Shown here piece after piece: positions 35,142 to 48,626 of a DNA stretch of 64,000 nt. The stretch lies in contig CM049306.1 in NCBI GenBank assembly GCA_026874595.1, positions 102,501,142-102,565,141 on the forward strand. Reading direction: 5' to 3'. The notes under the pieces were generated by a model. The model was not told where the DNA came from. It saw only the letters and a list, made by a program, of their open reading frames with translations, and made no database searches. How positions within the stretch are numbered: the stretch's first letter is position 1; every line of letters begins with the position of its first letter. Position numbers and translations under genes: made by a program. Origin of the DNA: Sipunculus nudus (Eukaryota > Annelida > Sipuncula > Golfingiida > Sipunculidae).

Positions 35142-36329
35142 TTATCCACGTAAAATAAATATGTTATAATTAATCTATTAGGGTCATCCTATCAATCCAA
35201 TGCACGCTGTAACATTTATTTCAATAAAACAAAAATTAAAACCTTAATATAAGTTTCAAAGTGGAAAAGACCTGCATTAATGCGCGAAGCACGCGGCAAA
35301 CACGTGTAACATGTAAAATAAAGAGTAAGCAATAAGAATCTCACACTGACAGGGTTTTAGGCAGTGAATAGGCATTTTTAAAGACCTAAAACGATATTAT
35401 TATTTTTTTTGAAAGTTTACAAAGGATGTAGTTTTCATCATTCACGGAACCTTCCGCCTACATCCGTATAAAATGGAGAGGAAGCAGAAGAAGACGCAAG
35501 AGCTTTTATATCAGCGGAAGTGGCTAAACTTGGTAATCCTAATTAAATAACTATTTTTAAATCAATAAGGAATCGGTGATAATAAATGTTATTATCGGCT
35601 TGGTTATTAGGGGTATTTTTATCTTTAGCATCTTAATCCTTCTTAAATCTGGTAAAATAATTATCTCGGTTACGTCATTCAGGTATAATGACTGGGCAAA
35701 TATAATGCCGGTATATTACGGCTGCCGATGTTATAACCTCGGGGGCAGATCCGGCGGGGGAAGCGGGTTTAAGGGGTTCAACATCCACCTTTACTGGAAG
35801 AAATTCCCTGATTCCTCCTTCCTTCGTGGACTTTTTTAGGGCATTAACCCCTCGATGTAACGGGTACAGTCCTCCCTTCCCAAAATCTTGGGTCCTCCCT
35901 TGGACATCAAATGATGCGGTCTGCTTTTACCATGGTGGTGTTTATGCCTGTCAGTCTTTTGTGGTCCGGCACGTGTCCATTACGTGTACAAGAGAGACAG
36001 ACGTCATCCAAGGGATGTTTTCTGTCATTATCCGTCCTTGGTTATACAAACATATAAATAAAAGAGATATAGTGGAGTGATAACCCCGGAAACAATCTAC
36101 CAAAGAGCATTGTTTTTTTTTTGCCCCTCACCAAGAAGAAAAATTCCAACAGGAGACGGTTGAAGGGTGCTAGTGGCCCATTGGCAATGACACCCAGCTG
36201 AATAATATGTATATGACCTGTCAACCTTTGTGGTTCGTAATTCTTTGGCCTTGAGGTTAGGATTTGCGCCCTGTTGAAATTTAGACACATGCCTGTAATT
36301 TACCTCATAAAAATACAAGCAAAATGCTC
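35142..36329. other. Intergenic DNA with one unsupported exon candidate
   Basis: At 35473 an ATG in good context opens 20 codons (MERKQKKTQELLYQRKWLNL) ending at a GTAATC donor at 35533. No following exon was recognised, so no gene is called. About 35730-35880 is GC-richer and contains GGGGGCAGATCCGGCGGGGG. Two minus-strand frames (36042-36318) are not recognisable. Confidence 0.35.
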
Positions 36330-38660
36330 AAAATAGAAATTTTGCAGAGGGTACCACCAGTCTGTTGCTGCAAGATCAATTAGCATCCACAGTTTCATGA
36401 CAATCCATCCAACTGGCATTTGTTATGCTTCTTACAGACAGGAGTCTTAGTTTCAGAAGTTTTAGTTCCATAACTCGTACATTAGAAGTGACATATTTTT
36501 CGTTTTGGACTGCCTGGTTCCGAGCCTAGTCAGAGGCTAGGAAACCCAGGGAAAGGACCTACCTTTCAGGTTCTACAAAGGACCTATCTTGATTAATTAC
36601 TTACAGCTTGTAAAGCTTGAATTCCTAGGTCACGTGATTACAATTTCTTGGCCTGTTAAAGGATGGACGATCAGGATAATATAGATCACATTGGCCTCCT
36701 TTTAAGTGTCAACAGAGAACCTTATCTGAACCAGTCAGCAGTTTCTTTTACGATCTGCCTTGTTCACGAATAGTCGAAGGCTAAGATCCTCATATTTTTT
36801 TTTTATTTTCAACAGATTAAGTATGATGATCAATCGGCATGTGAAGTGTGAACTTCCTGACTGTTACGATTACGATTTGTGTTCTGTAATAGGACAAACG
36901 ATATCGTCTGAATTTTGCACCCATTAACAAAAATGTAGGCCACATTTACCTATCTTTCCGTTACCGGAATGGACCTATCTGAACCAGTCAGAAGGTGACG
37001 TTTTGATTTCCTCGGGCGTACGGTTACAAACTTTGCACTCTAAACGGACAACCAATCCTTGTTATACACAGAAGTTTATACTCCATAACCCGGAGAATAT
37101 AGGCAACAGTGGCGTACTCATCGGTTTTTACAGAGGACGTATCACAGCCAATTAGCATGTGAACGTTTGGCTTCCTGGGATTAGCGCTTACGGTTTGTGA
37201 CTCAATAATACACGGGTGGATTGGCTTTTCAAGTTTTCGCTACATTACTCAAAGAATAAATGTCACAGTGATCTACTTTTCAGTTTCCACTGCGGGCCTA
37301 CTGGATCAGTCAGCATATAAAGTATGCGCTTGTTGGGTCTTATGGTTACGATTTGTGCCGTTAACAAATGAATGGATGGCGTCTTACGTTCTCGTTCAGT
37401 AGTTCAAACAGTATAGGCCACAGTGATCTACTTCTTGGTTTCAAGAGAGATGGTCAACATGTAAAATTTGAAATTACTGGGCCTATGTTTACCATTCGTG
37501 ACCTGTTGGCCTAGAACGATGGCCTCGCAAGTTTTTGCTTGAAGAATAAATGTCACAGTGATCAACTTTCCAGCTGCCCCATGCAGAAGATTAGGAGAAA
37601 CTAGGTTTCTAACAGTTATGTCTAAAATGCAGACTCGCAGAACAATCTATTCCAGGGTAGTCTTCAGTTGTTTGGATATTCATAAAAATCATTTCCATTA
37701 AATGTTGAGTTTCGAAGATTTTCGCTAAAAGTTAAAGGTCATAGTAAAGGTCATCAACCTACTTGAATAATCTTCGTCCTCTCTCCAACATCTTTGCAGT
37801 GAGGGGGAAGTAAAATTCACATCAAGTGACCAATGGGTCATGACACTGAGCTGACTAGGAAGCCATTAACAAAATGAATTTTATCATCTAAATGCTAAAT
37901 TTTGAAGGTGGTATCCTCATTCAACTGTAGCAATTTAAAGTTCTTAATAATCAACAAGAAGAAGAAGTTCAATGATAATATGTCCAGCCATTCCAATAAA
38001 ATCTAGCTTTTTTGTATGCAGTCAGCTGAGCTAAGATGACCATGCAAATTTTTGGACATCCCTGAATGACAAAACAGAAGATTCTGGGTCCAACAGTAAA
38101 GTTTTGTACCCTGTCTGGGTGCTTAAGATGTTTTTGGCCAGTAATATCGATCACCATGACCTAATTTCAGGTTTTCATGAAGACTGCTTAATGTTTTGGC
38201 CAGTAGCACGCAAAATATAGGTCACCATGACCTAATTTCAGGTTTCTATTGAGATTGCCAAAGTTCCCTAGTTATTTTAATGGAACATTCTAGGGATAGC
38301 GGATACAAGTTGTGCCTATTTGATTTTCAGGGTGCTAAAATTCGTGTTTTTGGCCCAAAGTTTACAGAATATAGGTCACCATAATCTAATTTCAGGTTTC
38401 CATGCAGATTTACCCAGAACCTGCCTGAATATCATGTTAGAAGATTCTAGGACAAATGTATACAATTTATGCCCGTCTGACTCTCTTGTTGTTAAAAGTC
38501 ATGTTTTTGGCCCATAATCTACAAAATATAGATCACCATGACCTAATTTCTGGTTTCCAAGGAGATTTGCCAAGGACCTCCCTGGATTTACAGTGATAAG
38601 TTTCTAGGTCTATCGGTTACAATTTGTGCCCTGTTAGCGGACGGACTGCTTCATCGGAAG
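36330..38660. repeat. Imperfect tandem repeats of R2-interior type
   Basis: Repeated phrases about 150-180 bp apart: ATATAGGTCACCATGACC, TAATTTCAGGTTTCCA, GGTTACAATTTGTGCCCTGT. They match the interior of R2 (9300-9960). At 37850 and 38020 there are GAGCTGACT / GTCAGCTGAGCTAAGATGAC words like the R2 ends. No coding content. Confidence 0.6.
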
Positions 38661-39376
38661 GTCTCAAAAATAGAGGAATCAGTACCATAATTTGATTATT
38701 TACATAGTATGATGTGACAGTTGATACAGCCATGATTTTTTAGATCGATTCTTGAGATATACTTTGTATGAAAATAGGCCAACTCAGGGGTTATGGTAAC
38801 TCATAGTAAAGGTCCATGCAAATGTTTTTAAATGGTCTCATATTTCCATCCGTCAAATGTGTAATGTCATCCAGCTCATGCTGGAATATATTACAAACAT
38901 TCAGTCATGTTATAAAACGTTTTAACAATACACTGTGTAAAGGGTTAGTTTACATACAAACCGAGAAACGCTGACATGTTGATGAACACAGACCAGGGAC
39001 ATTTTGCACAGGCAGAAGTTTAACCAAATCACGTGATCCTTTAATGATTTGACCAATTGGCATTTACAGATATCAACCTTTTAGAAGTTTGCATTCATAC
39101 AAATTTCACTCAGACAGACATTAAATAAACAACTCAATGTGTGCATGTATAACTTTTTTATTTATTGTGGTATAACGCAAATTGTATGGTCAAACTGCAA
39201 AACGTGTTCACAAAGAGTGTACATGAATATGGTCAAAAGAGGGCGTCACTCAAATCATCGCTCAGGTGCTTGTGAAGCCAACGAGTGAATCTGTTGGGAC
39301 CCAGTCAATGGAAGGCGATTGATATCATACTCATTACATTTTGAGTGAAGTGCCCTGCCAAAGGTAACACTTCATA
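38661..39376. other. Intergenic DNA
   Basis: No gene recognised. The minus strand has CAATAAATAAAAAAGTTATA near 39150, a possible poly(A) region for a long RPP14 3' UTR. Confidence 0.35.
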
Positions 39377-39573
39377 CAGGGGCGGATTTAGAGTAAGTGC
39401 TGGGGCACCTGGCCCTCCTTTGCCACAAACGATTTCTAGAAAATTGGAAAATAAGCCCTTGATAGCAAAACATATATTTCGCATTACGATGCTTTTAAAA
39501 CAACCCCAGATTGTGCCATCATATTGTGCCATCTGCACCCCCCCCCCCTTCTAAAATCCTGTATCCACCCCTG
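39377..39573. mobile_element. Miniature element with CAGGGGCGGAT ends (hAT-like)
   Basis: Left end CAGGGGCGGATTTAG, right end GTATCCACCCCTG. These ends are common for hAT-like miniature elements in many animals. A C run (39538-39548) lies inside. The flanking 8-mers (ACTTCATA and CTATAAAC) do not match, so the insertion is not proved by a target duplication. Confidence 0.6.
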
Positions 39574-41223
39574 CTATAAACATGCTTTGTTCCCTTTGCA
39601 ACATTGGTGGCACACAGGTTTTGATAGTTTGGTACATGTTAAATGGAATTCTCTCTAATACCTAAAAAAATGAAAGGAAAAACTATAAAGACAATTATAG
39701 AATAACCTAGATATTACGGATGTATGGGATAAATGAAGTGCCCTATGAGGGGTTGTTATGGAAGGCAATTTAACAATGTATAAATATTCAGGTACATGCA
39801 AACACCAAATGCTGGACAAGAGACTGCAGAATATCTGAATATTCCCAACTAAATCTGAGGAAATCATAAAAAAAGTCTAAAATTTAAAATACAGTAAATC
39901 ATAAACATTAATCATCCATTAGTAACAAAGAGTTTGTTACAATTTATGAAACATCTTCAATAAATTACATTAAAACAGAATGATCAGTCTCAGGTGATCA
40001 CTGTGACACTTGTATATATATATCACCAAAAACTTGTACAATATACATAATCATATTCTCTTAATTTAAAACCTTCAAGGAAAGGTAATCACACTTTTTG
40101 AGTATACTGGCATTACCATCGGACAGACCTGATATATGCCATGTTTGTAGAGTTTTAAGAGAAAACCCTAGCATAGTAAACCAGTAAAAGAACTAAATGA
40201 ATGAAAAGGAAGATGATCCCCACTGCTATGACACATATAACAGCCCCAACAATAAAGTTAATGATGCCCCTACGACACATGGCTACAGTTTACTGTCAGT
40301 CCCCCTCCTGGTGTTATAATGTCAGTATAATCCACAACACATACAATGCAACAGTTTTGGTTTTCTTGTGACAGTTCCTTAAATTTAAACAGTTAATTGA
40401 AGATTATGATATATGTCAATATATAAAGCTCTTAGGCACAAACTAGGTCTGTACTAAAGTTGATGCTATATTACTGTCACCAAATAACAATATACATAAA
40501 CAAATGTGAGAACATCTTATGTAACCTCATAAACTGAATACATGCACTTTAAATGTCTGGTATCTGGTCAGCTTGATTTTCATGTACTGCATTCATTTAT
40601 TATACAGTTTCCACATTAAAAAGATGACTTTATATATGCATTTATGTTTAACTCATGGCTAGCTTAATAGATAAACTCTCTACACCAGAATCCTAATTAT
40701 TTCTAAATGAAAAAAAAAATAAGAAAAAGAAAGACAATTGAAAATACTAAAGAACATACTGCAGCTGTAAATGCTTAAGAATAGATGCTATTAATGTGAA
40801 CTGAAAAGTGATTCCCAGCTATAGTCAAAGTTTGATTTCCATAGATTGTTAGCAAAATCCAAGGTGTTTCCATGTGGGTGTCATGCACTTGACATGCACT
40901 TCCATAAGTTTGTTCACAATTTTCTATTACATTTATGTATTGCTACTCCCCTGCATTAACCTGCATCTCCAGACCAAGTCACATTAACATCCTTATAATT
41001 GGTTGGCAACATTCGAGTCTATACTCAGTTGCTTAAAATCATACAGGCTTCACTATCACAGAGTAATCTGCCTTTGGAACCACTGGTAATCAGTGCATCT
41101 TTCACTAGAACCACCAAGGAACCAAATGATTCTGGCTCATTATATCACTGTACCCAAGGACCTGAACCCTTACTCTGGGGCTGCCTTCTCCTTAATGTCC
41201 TGAAGCACCACAGTTCTCTTGTT
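39574..41223 (-). other. 3' flank of RPP14; no second cistron seen
   Basis: Directly downstream of the RPP14 stop on the minus strand. No minus-strand frame here resembles a hot-dog-fold dehydratase. A minus-strand AATAAA lies at about 40609 and could end a 3' UTR of roughly 600 bases. Confidence 0.45.
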
Positions 41224-44200
41224 TCAGTTTGGTTCCATCAACCTACTGGATGAGGCTAAGGCCATTAAATGAGGAGACACCTGAAACAGCATGAGATTAT
41301 AGGTACCAGATGTGTTCCTCAACATTAGGCCACACACACGTAACAGATTCACAGCTGCCTATTTTCATGAGTCACTTTTTTTGCAATTGAGGCCCAGGTC
41401 TTAGAAAATTTTGCTAATTTGTACTCTTGCCTTGATTTCTTATAACTATTCTAAAAAATATTGGAAAATAAACTCAATTTGTAAAAACTAAACAAAGATG
41501 TAATATTTAAAGAACTGGAGCAAATTAAATAAGATTGCTAAATTCCTGGCTTTGTGTCTCGACTGGTAAACTTTAAAAAAATTAAGAATTTGCCTCCTTG
41601 CAATATATTTTTTCCCAGTCATCCATAGAACCCTTTTATTTTGGTGTGGCCATACAGCAACTGATCTTGTAAATGATTTATTAACTGTAGAAAATCATGC
41701 CAAATACAAAAAAAAATGTGTCATATGATATAAGATGTAATATGTGTGGTACTTCATCTCATGAAGTATATTGCTCTAATCAATCTGAAATAAATGTATG
41801 AAATTGGATCAGTTAAAAAAATGTATTTAAATGTTCCATAATAATGTATAGCATATTTTCAATTTTTATTATTTGGCAGTATGACTACCATGTACATTGT
41901 AACCGATGTAAAGTCACTTCATACACACAGAGCTGTTTTATTAATCCTATTTACCTGTTGTACTCTGTAGGCACAGTCCTCACCACTGTAGGTCCCTGCT
42001 AATGTCAAAGCACTCCATAGCTTCACTAGGCCACTGAAACAGAAGAATGCTGATACACCAGATATTAAGAGGTGTACATGATGCGTGGGCATCTGTACTG
42101 AATTTATATTTTCACACCACATTTTTCTATGGAAAATATTTATATGGAACGCCATTCCTATTTTACACAGGTCATTTTTTAAATGAATAAACATCATGTC
42201 CTTAGTAATACTGCCATTCAGAGCTCTAGCCTCAATCCCTTCATATAGATGAGTCTGTGAGTTAATAATGTATATAGATATTACTGAATATGCACCAACT
42301 TTCCATCATTCACATCCCATTCAAGATCTGAGGAAAATTGTGCAAATTAAGGATAATTTTCATGAATTTCTTACTCATTACAATTGCAAAGACAAAACAA
42401 AATATCTGCCTTTTTGCTAAATATGCCTGGTCTCAGGGTCTGTTGATATAATAATTTTTATAATGGCCTTATCAGTAATTAAATACATAAAGTGTTTTAA
42501 AAAATGGTCTTCCCCGATTGTAGTCTTACTGTAAACAAGAGCACCACAAACGTACATAATACACCCGTTTTTTATCTGGTGGCCTCAAAGTAACCTCATT
42601 AAATATGCTTGAATTTTGATGTGAATTTCATTCAGGACAGAAACTCTATTGGTACATATATATAATGAGTTTCATGATTTTTGGTAAGTCCTCCAAGGTT
42701 CCTCCAAAGTGCAGTGACCTCCTCCGATCTCATTAAATATGCATGAATTTTGCTGGAAATCAAACTTAGGTGAGATATGTTATTGATCAATATTTCTGAT
42801 GAATTTGATCAAAATCCTTTTTATTCTTCATAAGTTATCATGTCGACACCACAAAGTAGCTTAGTGACCTGTGACCTTATTAAATATGTGTGGATGTTCC
42901 CATAATTGAACTCAGGTGAGATAATCTGTTGGCAGGTAGTTATGGCGGGTTTCGTGAAAAGCCCCAGTAAGTTATCACAGCAACACTAAAAGTAAATGGA
43001 CAGACAGTGGGTATACCATAATACTCTTATCATATGACAGGTGTATAATAATAAATAAATCTTTTAAGGTGTCTAATACAATTAATACAACTTTTTTTAA
43101 GACCAGGACAAATTCTGCAGTCTCGGGAGTTGGACTTGTCTTAAAAAACCTGTTTACTTGCATCATCAACTGATTCTCAGTTTCTCCTGAGCAGAAACAC
43201 AAAGGTATCAATGAACAATCCTGATAAAAATTCAAAAATGCATGGTACCTATAAATTCATTACCTGCTCTGCACTTGCAAGATCGCTTCTCTTGTATCTG
43301 GTGTAAATCGCAACAGATTCACATTCAAAGCCTTTCCTGCCTGTAATTAAACATTTCAACATTTGTGAAAGTTTTTTTTTCAAAATATTAAATGAAGCAG
43401 TGTCAATGACAATGACCTCTGGCTTATTTTATTAACCTGTACCATATACAGCTGTAAAGTTATTACTGGGCTGTAGACCGATGTGGGGTGTCATGGCTAC
43501 AAGAATTAGCATAAGAGTGTGGTACATAGAATCTGGTACTACTCAACAAGAGCTCAAGTCTTAAATCTAGTTATGTCTTACACTTCTGCTCTCTATGTTG
43601 AAACTAGTGCAGTAAACCCTGCCTGTGACCACACCTGAAACTATACTTGGACTGATAGGGCCTACTTGTCATCACACCAGTCATGTCACAAACTGTACTG
43701 AGATGACCATCAAATACTCGCAAAATCTGATTTTTGTTTATATCTATGTGTTTATAACATGTGGGGGCATGCCAAAATAATCCAAGCACTTAAAACAAGT
43801 ACATCTGGTGGCAAGTCAGATGACCTTGAATTTTGAAACTTACGGGACCTTTCAACTTATGCGCATATGCAACCAATCACATATTTTTTACTGTTTGTCA
43901 ACAAATGACACATGTACCGTGTTTACTAGCAGCTTGCGACAAATAAGTTCATATGTCAACTACAGAGAAATTATATAATAACTTTCCTTAACAGGAATTA
44001 CCTACAGTTCATGAATATGTACGCAGAAATAAGCCAAAAATCACAAAGTCCGCAAAAAAGGAATTTTAACAGCTGGCTTAAACAAGACCATTTTTTGTAG
44101 CATTAAAGCCACATTTCACTAATAGTGGTTATGTCTTACTTCACCATCTCACCACCAGAACCACTTAAATTTTTGATGCAACATGTGGTCCTTCCTGTGA

Positions 44201-45189
44201 TAGGTTTGACTATCATGTGACTTTCAATAATATTCATTTTACACTGTCCATCTCTACCTCTCCGTGAAGCTGCTTCAGATGCTCAAGCACAGCTGCCTTC
44301 AGCGAAAGTGGATCAACCTCAACTGATACCCCAGGCTCAAACTCACTGCAAAGTAAAAAGTATCACTGTAATATCATAATGTTAAAATAACATTTTATTC
44401 ACAGAAAATTTGTGGTTTGATGTATCTGAACAACAAAGTGTTCCAGGTAAAGTAAATCATTAAAAGGTAGAAGTGCAGTAGAGGAGACCCACTTCTTCAC
44501 GGATGGTCTATCATTGTTGTTTTTGCTCCCACGTACCATGGGACTTACTTGAGAAAGAATATTGGCATCAAACTGCAGAAGTTTGACAAGAATCACATAA
44601 AAGTTAGACAACATCAGATGGGGAAAATAAGCAGGACTTACTAAGACTACGAGTATGAGAGCAATGCCCGTTTGTGGTTACATGTGGCAGGTCACCTTTA
44701 CTGTACTTTTACTAAAATCATCGTAAAAGTGCAGTAGTACTTCTTTTTTTCAGAAAATTAATGATATCACATGCAATGAAATATCTAACCTAAACTAAAA
44801 ATGCAAAAATAAAAAATAATAACATATCTAAATTCTAAATATAAAAAGTGAATTATTACAGAATTCACATTAATAATCATTAATACAGAATTCACATGCT
44901 GTGTAAATAACATATTAAAGGAAACTATCAGCACATACGCTATCAATTTCAAACCTAAGCTGATGGGTAAACATAACAGATAAACTTTTAAAAGACAGTG
45001 CAAAGTGTGCATGCATGCTTCAATCTCAAACTTAGGGCTAGGCCACGGAGGAAACTCCAGATTTGTATGGATTCATGCATGTTAGTTGAGTTACCAAACA
45101 ACAGGGAGTTCATACAGTTTAATCAACAGATAGCAGAATCTTGCGGGTCCTTTCCGGACAATTTTCTGGTAACTTGGTTCACTCAGCAT
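41224..45189 (-). CDS. RPP14: Ribonuclease P protein subunit p14
   Basis: Five exons on the minus strand, in transcript order 45189-45116, 44345-44258, 43340-43264, 42033-41955 and 41280-41224. All have GT-AG borders, and the sum is 375 bases, a 124-residue protein; human RPP14 has the same length from memory. Exon 1 reads MLSEPSYQKIVRKG, with an in-frame TGA 21 bases upstream of the ATG. Exon 4 and its junction give SSGLVKLWSALTLAGTY, very close to the human SSGLVKLWSSLTLLGSY, and the last exon begins VSPHLMALA (human VSPFLLALS). RPP14 is a nuclear protein of RNase P, the ribonucleoprotein that removes 5' leaders from pre-tRNA, and belongs to the Pop5/Rpp14 family. Homology rests on recalled sequence; the exon phases (2, 0, 2, 0) agree throughout. 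No frameshift or missing part. Neighbouring genes are unrelated. Confidence 0.93.
42540..42960. repeat. About 140-bp tandem units in RPP14 intron 3
   Basis: Three imperfect units, each with (C/T)CTCATTAAATATG(C/T)-type text: CCTCATTAAATATGCTTG, TCTCATTAAATATGCATG and CCTTATTAAATATGTGTGG, followed by AGTGACCT(C/G)-like phrases. Non-coding intronic repeat. Confidence 0.65.
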
Positions 45190-46199
45190 GCTGAAGGTGT
45201 CATAACTTCATCACAGTCAAAACACACCATCAGCCGGCTCCACGGTCCGTCAGTCATCTACACAAAGGTCAAGGCCAGGCCGGCTGATCGCGCCATCTGA
45301 CGGTCTCAAACGAAATCACTTTGGCGCAGTGATGAAAAATAATAATAATAGGGGCCTACATGTAACTTATAGGGTAATGACATACATACATGTCCATTAT
45401 TCATTAAATAAAAATAAAAAATAAAATATAAGTATGGTGTCTGTACTGATCGAAATGAAATTATAAGCATAAGTAGTGCAATGATAAAAGTTAAATTAAG
45501 GCGGGCTTTATTTTATGAAGAAGAATTTTTCAAAGATAAATTTATTTCTGCAGATAACTAAGTTTTGTTAACTATAATTGTAAAATCATTTTGAAAATCA
45601 AGGAGAACAAGTTTTAAGCAGCCTTAATAGGGTGAGAAAAGTTAAGACCATACTTAATTCCTGACTAAAATCTTATCGGTGGACAGACATGCAGTACGCA
45701 TCTCATATAGGCATTTCTGGTATTGAGAATATATGTCTCCAAATGATCAGACAATAGCTAGTACTGTAAGGTCACAGCTCATGTAGTGTTCTGTGACAAG
45801 TCCAGGCAGTTTAACTGGACTGACAGTGACACCCACTATCATTCTTCGTTGTAAAATGCTTCGGTCATTTAATACCATGCCACTGATTTTATCTATTATC
45901 CTGACATGACTGTTATGTTAAAATAAGTGTAAAATTACTAGTACCTACTGATTAAAAGAAAAACTTAAACTATAAAAAACAGTTTTTAATCTCATATGTA
46001 AAATCAAAGTAAATATAATTGTACTGGAAGGAGTAATTGTGAATATTCTATACATGGTTATTAATTAATGTTATAATCATAAAACTGACAGAATGATAAT
46101 CACAATCAATGTCGTTTTTCAAACATTATCCCACCTCGTCCGGGGTTAGTACAGTGCTGGCATATATGTCATAAACTTAACAGAAGAAATTCCTGTATT
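45190..46199. other. Upstream flank of RPP14
   Basis: The first 170 bases are GC-richer (GGTCAAGGCCAGGCCGGCTG) and probably hold the RPP14 leader and promoter. No TATA box at a fitting distance. The 100-codon plus-strand frame at 44998-45300 is the shadow of RPP14 exon 1. The remainder is AT-rich and holds nothing recognised. Confidence 0.4.
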
Positions 46200-46838
46200 A
46201 CCACTTGGATTCATGAAGAAAAAATATTCTTTTATGGAATAAGTTTGGGATTTTATAAAACCATGAGTTTTCATCTGAATGACTTTCACTTTCGTCCTTG
46301 CTTTTTTATGAAGGACCCAATTTGCTCCCCAGTATCAGCCAGAACGGGATGACTCATGTTTATATGTTTTTGTAGTTAAAGCCTTTTACAATGAAAACAA
46401 GGGAGATCAGCTTCCACAACATGCATAACACAGGCTTTGCACATTACCATGGACACCCCCCCCCCAACAAATACACACACACACACAACCTTCTTTGACG
46501 TTAAGAGACAATTCCTGAGCGGAAAATGTAGCAAAGTATCAAATATTAAATTAAATAATAAATTAATAATAGGTTTTCTGCCTGGCATCACACTATTTTA
46601 TAGGATATGGGTATACATGTATGTAATTTTTCAGAAAAAAGCTGACACCGGAATTTATTAGCACATTTGTATATTAACGTTTGGGTGTAAACAGCTTATT
46701 ACTCGAAATCTTTCCTGTAGACTTTCACTGAATTAACTCGACGGTTTAACTATCAAAATTCACTTTGCAAAATTCACTGTGAACTTGTCCCTTATAAAAT
46801 CCTTTAAATAGTTTAGACAGACAATTCATTTAAAATTC

Positions 46839-46903
<65 letters not shown>
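46200..46903. repeat. Segmental duplication, left spacer block (copy 1)
   Basis: Matches 57220-57711 in order: a CTCCCCAGTATCAGCCA segment (CCCCAATATCAGCCACTG in copy 2), a C tract, ATTCCTGAGCGGAAAATGTA (against TTCCTAAGCGGATAATCTAT), ATATTAAAT words and a terminal AT tract. It marks the left side of the duplicated unit that carries the first syncollin-like gene. Confidence 0.6.
46842..46903. repeat. (AT)n microsatellite
   Basis: About 31 AT units; the copy-2 counterpart is at 57660-57711. Confidence 0.95.
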
Positions 46904-46905
<2 letters not shown>

Positions 46906-46912
46906 ACTGTAT

Positions 46913-48618
46913 CAGACCTGGGGTTAATTCAAATTTTTCAATTCCAATTCAATTCCAATTCAAGAACTTTTATGAAACTTCAATTCCAATTCAATTCAAT
47001 TTGCTGTAGAATAATATCAATTCCAATTCAATTCAAATAATTTTGATTCAATTCAAATTCAGTTCACAATTCAAAAAGTTGCAATCATCTGAATATACAT
47101 TTCATTGGTGTGTAACGAGTATTATCACAGGAGTTCTATTACTTTTTCATTAGTACACAACTTACAGTTTTTTCAGATTGGTTGAATTTGCTCTAAAACT
47201 AAATGAATGTCAGTAACTATGAGTTTTACCATGGCATGTGGTAAGTCATAGCAGCCAGACATATTTTACTTGTTTTCCTCAGCAATTATTCCTCAAGATC
47301 AGGTAAACTGCCTAAATTTGGATAAAGGTTTATTTGTATTTCAAATGAGTGGCCATTATCACCCTGTGCCATTAATGTATTTGCCAATACTGTGGTTACC
47401 TCTATGTTCGAGGGGGTTTCAATTTCGCAAAAAGGAAATTATCAAAAAAATAAAACCTTCATGAATTAAAGATATTATCGTCAAAGGTAAGTCAAAAGAC
47501 CAATATTTTATTTGAGAATGGACCTTGTATTTAACCCATTATTCACATATTATATCACATTTTCCAAATGATTAACCACAAAAACTAAATGTCCTTATGA
47601 TTTAATATTATTCATTGGCTAATGGATTATTCTTCAGCTTATTTTGTTTTGTCAGATCATAAAAATGGAACCCTTGTGAAACAATAAACTAAAGTGAAAA
47701 TTGCTAAATTTTAACCCCAAACATAAAGCCAGTCATGGTACGGTATTCTTTTTGGGGTGACAAAAAACATTAAAGTTCTCATAATCATGGAAGAGGGGGG
47801 AGGGTGAGGGGGTTACATCCACTTACAATAGCAAGGTCAGCAAACTTGGTGCTTGAATGAGAACTCATGAAGCATATAATTTTACTGATTTTAGTCATCA
47901 AAGACTATGGGATGTACTTTGATATCTCATAGTTGTTGCTTGTTCTGGCCAGTAAAGTGCCCTAGGTAATCAGAACCACTCGTCACTACATAGATAATGG
48001 TTGGTCCAAGCACAGCAGAGCAGCTCAAGGCACATTAGGCATATCCTGGAAAGTCAGGGGACCAGAACAAGTCAGTTCAGTATTATCTGATTACATGCTT
48101 TATGGCACAGCAGGAAATGGGAAATAATTTGTAGTTATACATATTAATCTTACCCTTTGCCTTCTATTATCATTACTATTACAGCTCAATTTTATATCTA
48201 TTATATTACTATTACTTAGAAAAGGTGAAAATAAATATATCCCATCTCTGGTATGCTGGAACTGCTGATACAAACGATTCAGGAACAGTGATCAAGAAGT
48301 ATTAAAGTTGTTATCATACTCCTTGTGTCACCCATGAGAGGCATTTGTGTTTGATTTTAACCAAATACTACATGGCTGATCTTCAAACTGACCGTGAGTA
48401 ACTTCCAATGATTGACACTTTGGGAAATATGAGATCTGGAACTTTTGTTCATCAATTCAGACCAATTCAAAGGTGCCTGTACACTTCAATTCCAATTCAA
48501 TTCCAATTCATTTCATTTTCACTTTTTTTCAATTCAATTCAATTCAATTCCAATTCACTCAATTTTTCCTTCAATTCCAATTCAATTCCAATTCAATTCA
48601 GAATTGACCCCAGGTCTG
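46913..48618. mobile_element. Non-autonomous hAT element (1,706 bp)
   Basis: The left end CAGACCTGGGGTTAATTC and right end GAATTGACCCCAGGTCTG are inverted repeats with one mismatch in 18. The 8-base duplication GACTGTAT flanks both sides exactly (46905-46912, 48619-48626). Both ends carry subterminal arrays of TTCAATTCCAATTCAATTCC words. The interior has no transposase frame; open frames of 64-106 codons here are incidental. CAG...CTG ends with an 8-bp duplication define the hAT superfamily. The insertion lies in copy 1 of the segmental duplication only, next to the AT tract. Confidence 0.93.
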
Positions 48619-48626
48619 GACTGTAT

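Noticed and set aside
35473-35532. Possible first exon MERKQKKTQELLYQRKWLNL with a donor
   Set aside because: Good start context and charged sequence, but no second exon or homologue was recognised.
39369-39581. Target-site duplication for the CAGGGGCGGAT element
   Set aside because: The flanking 8-mers ACTTCATA and CTATAAAC do not match.
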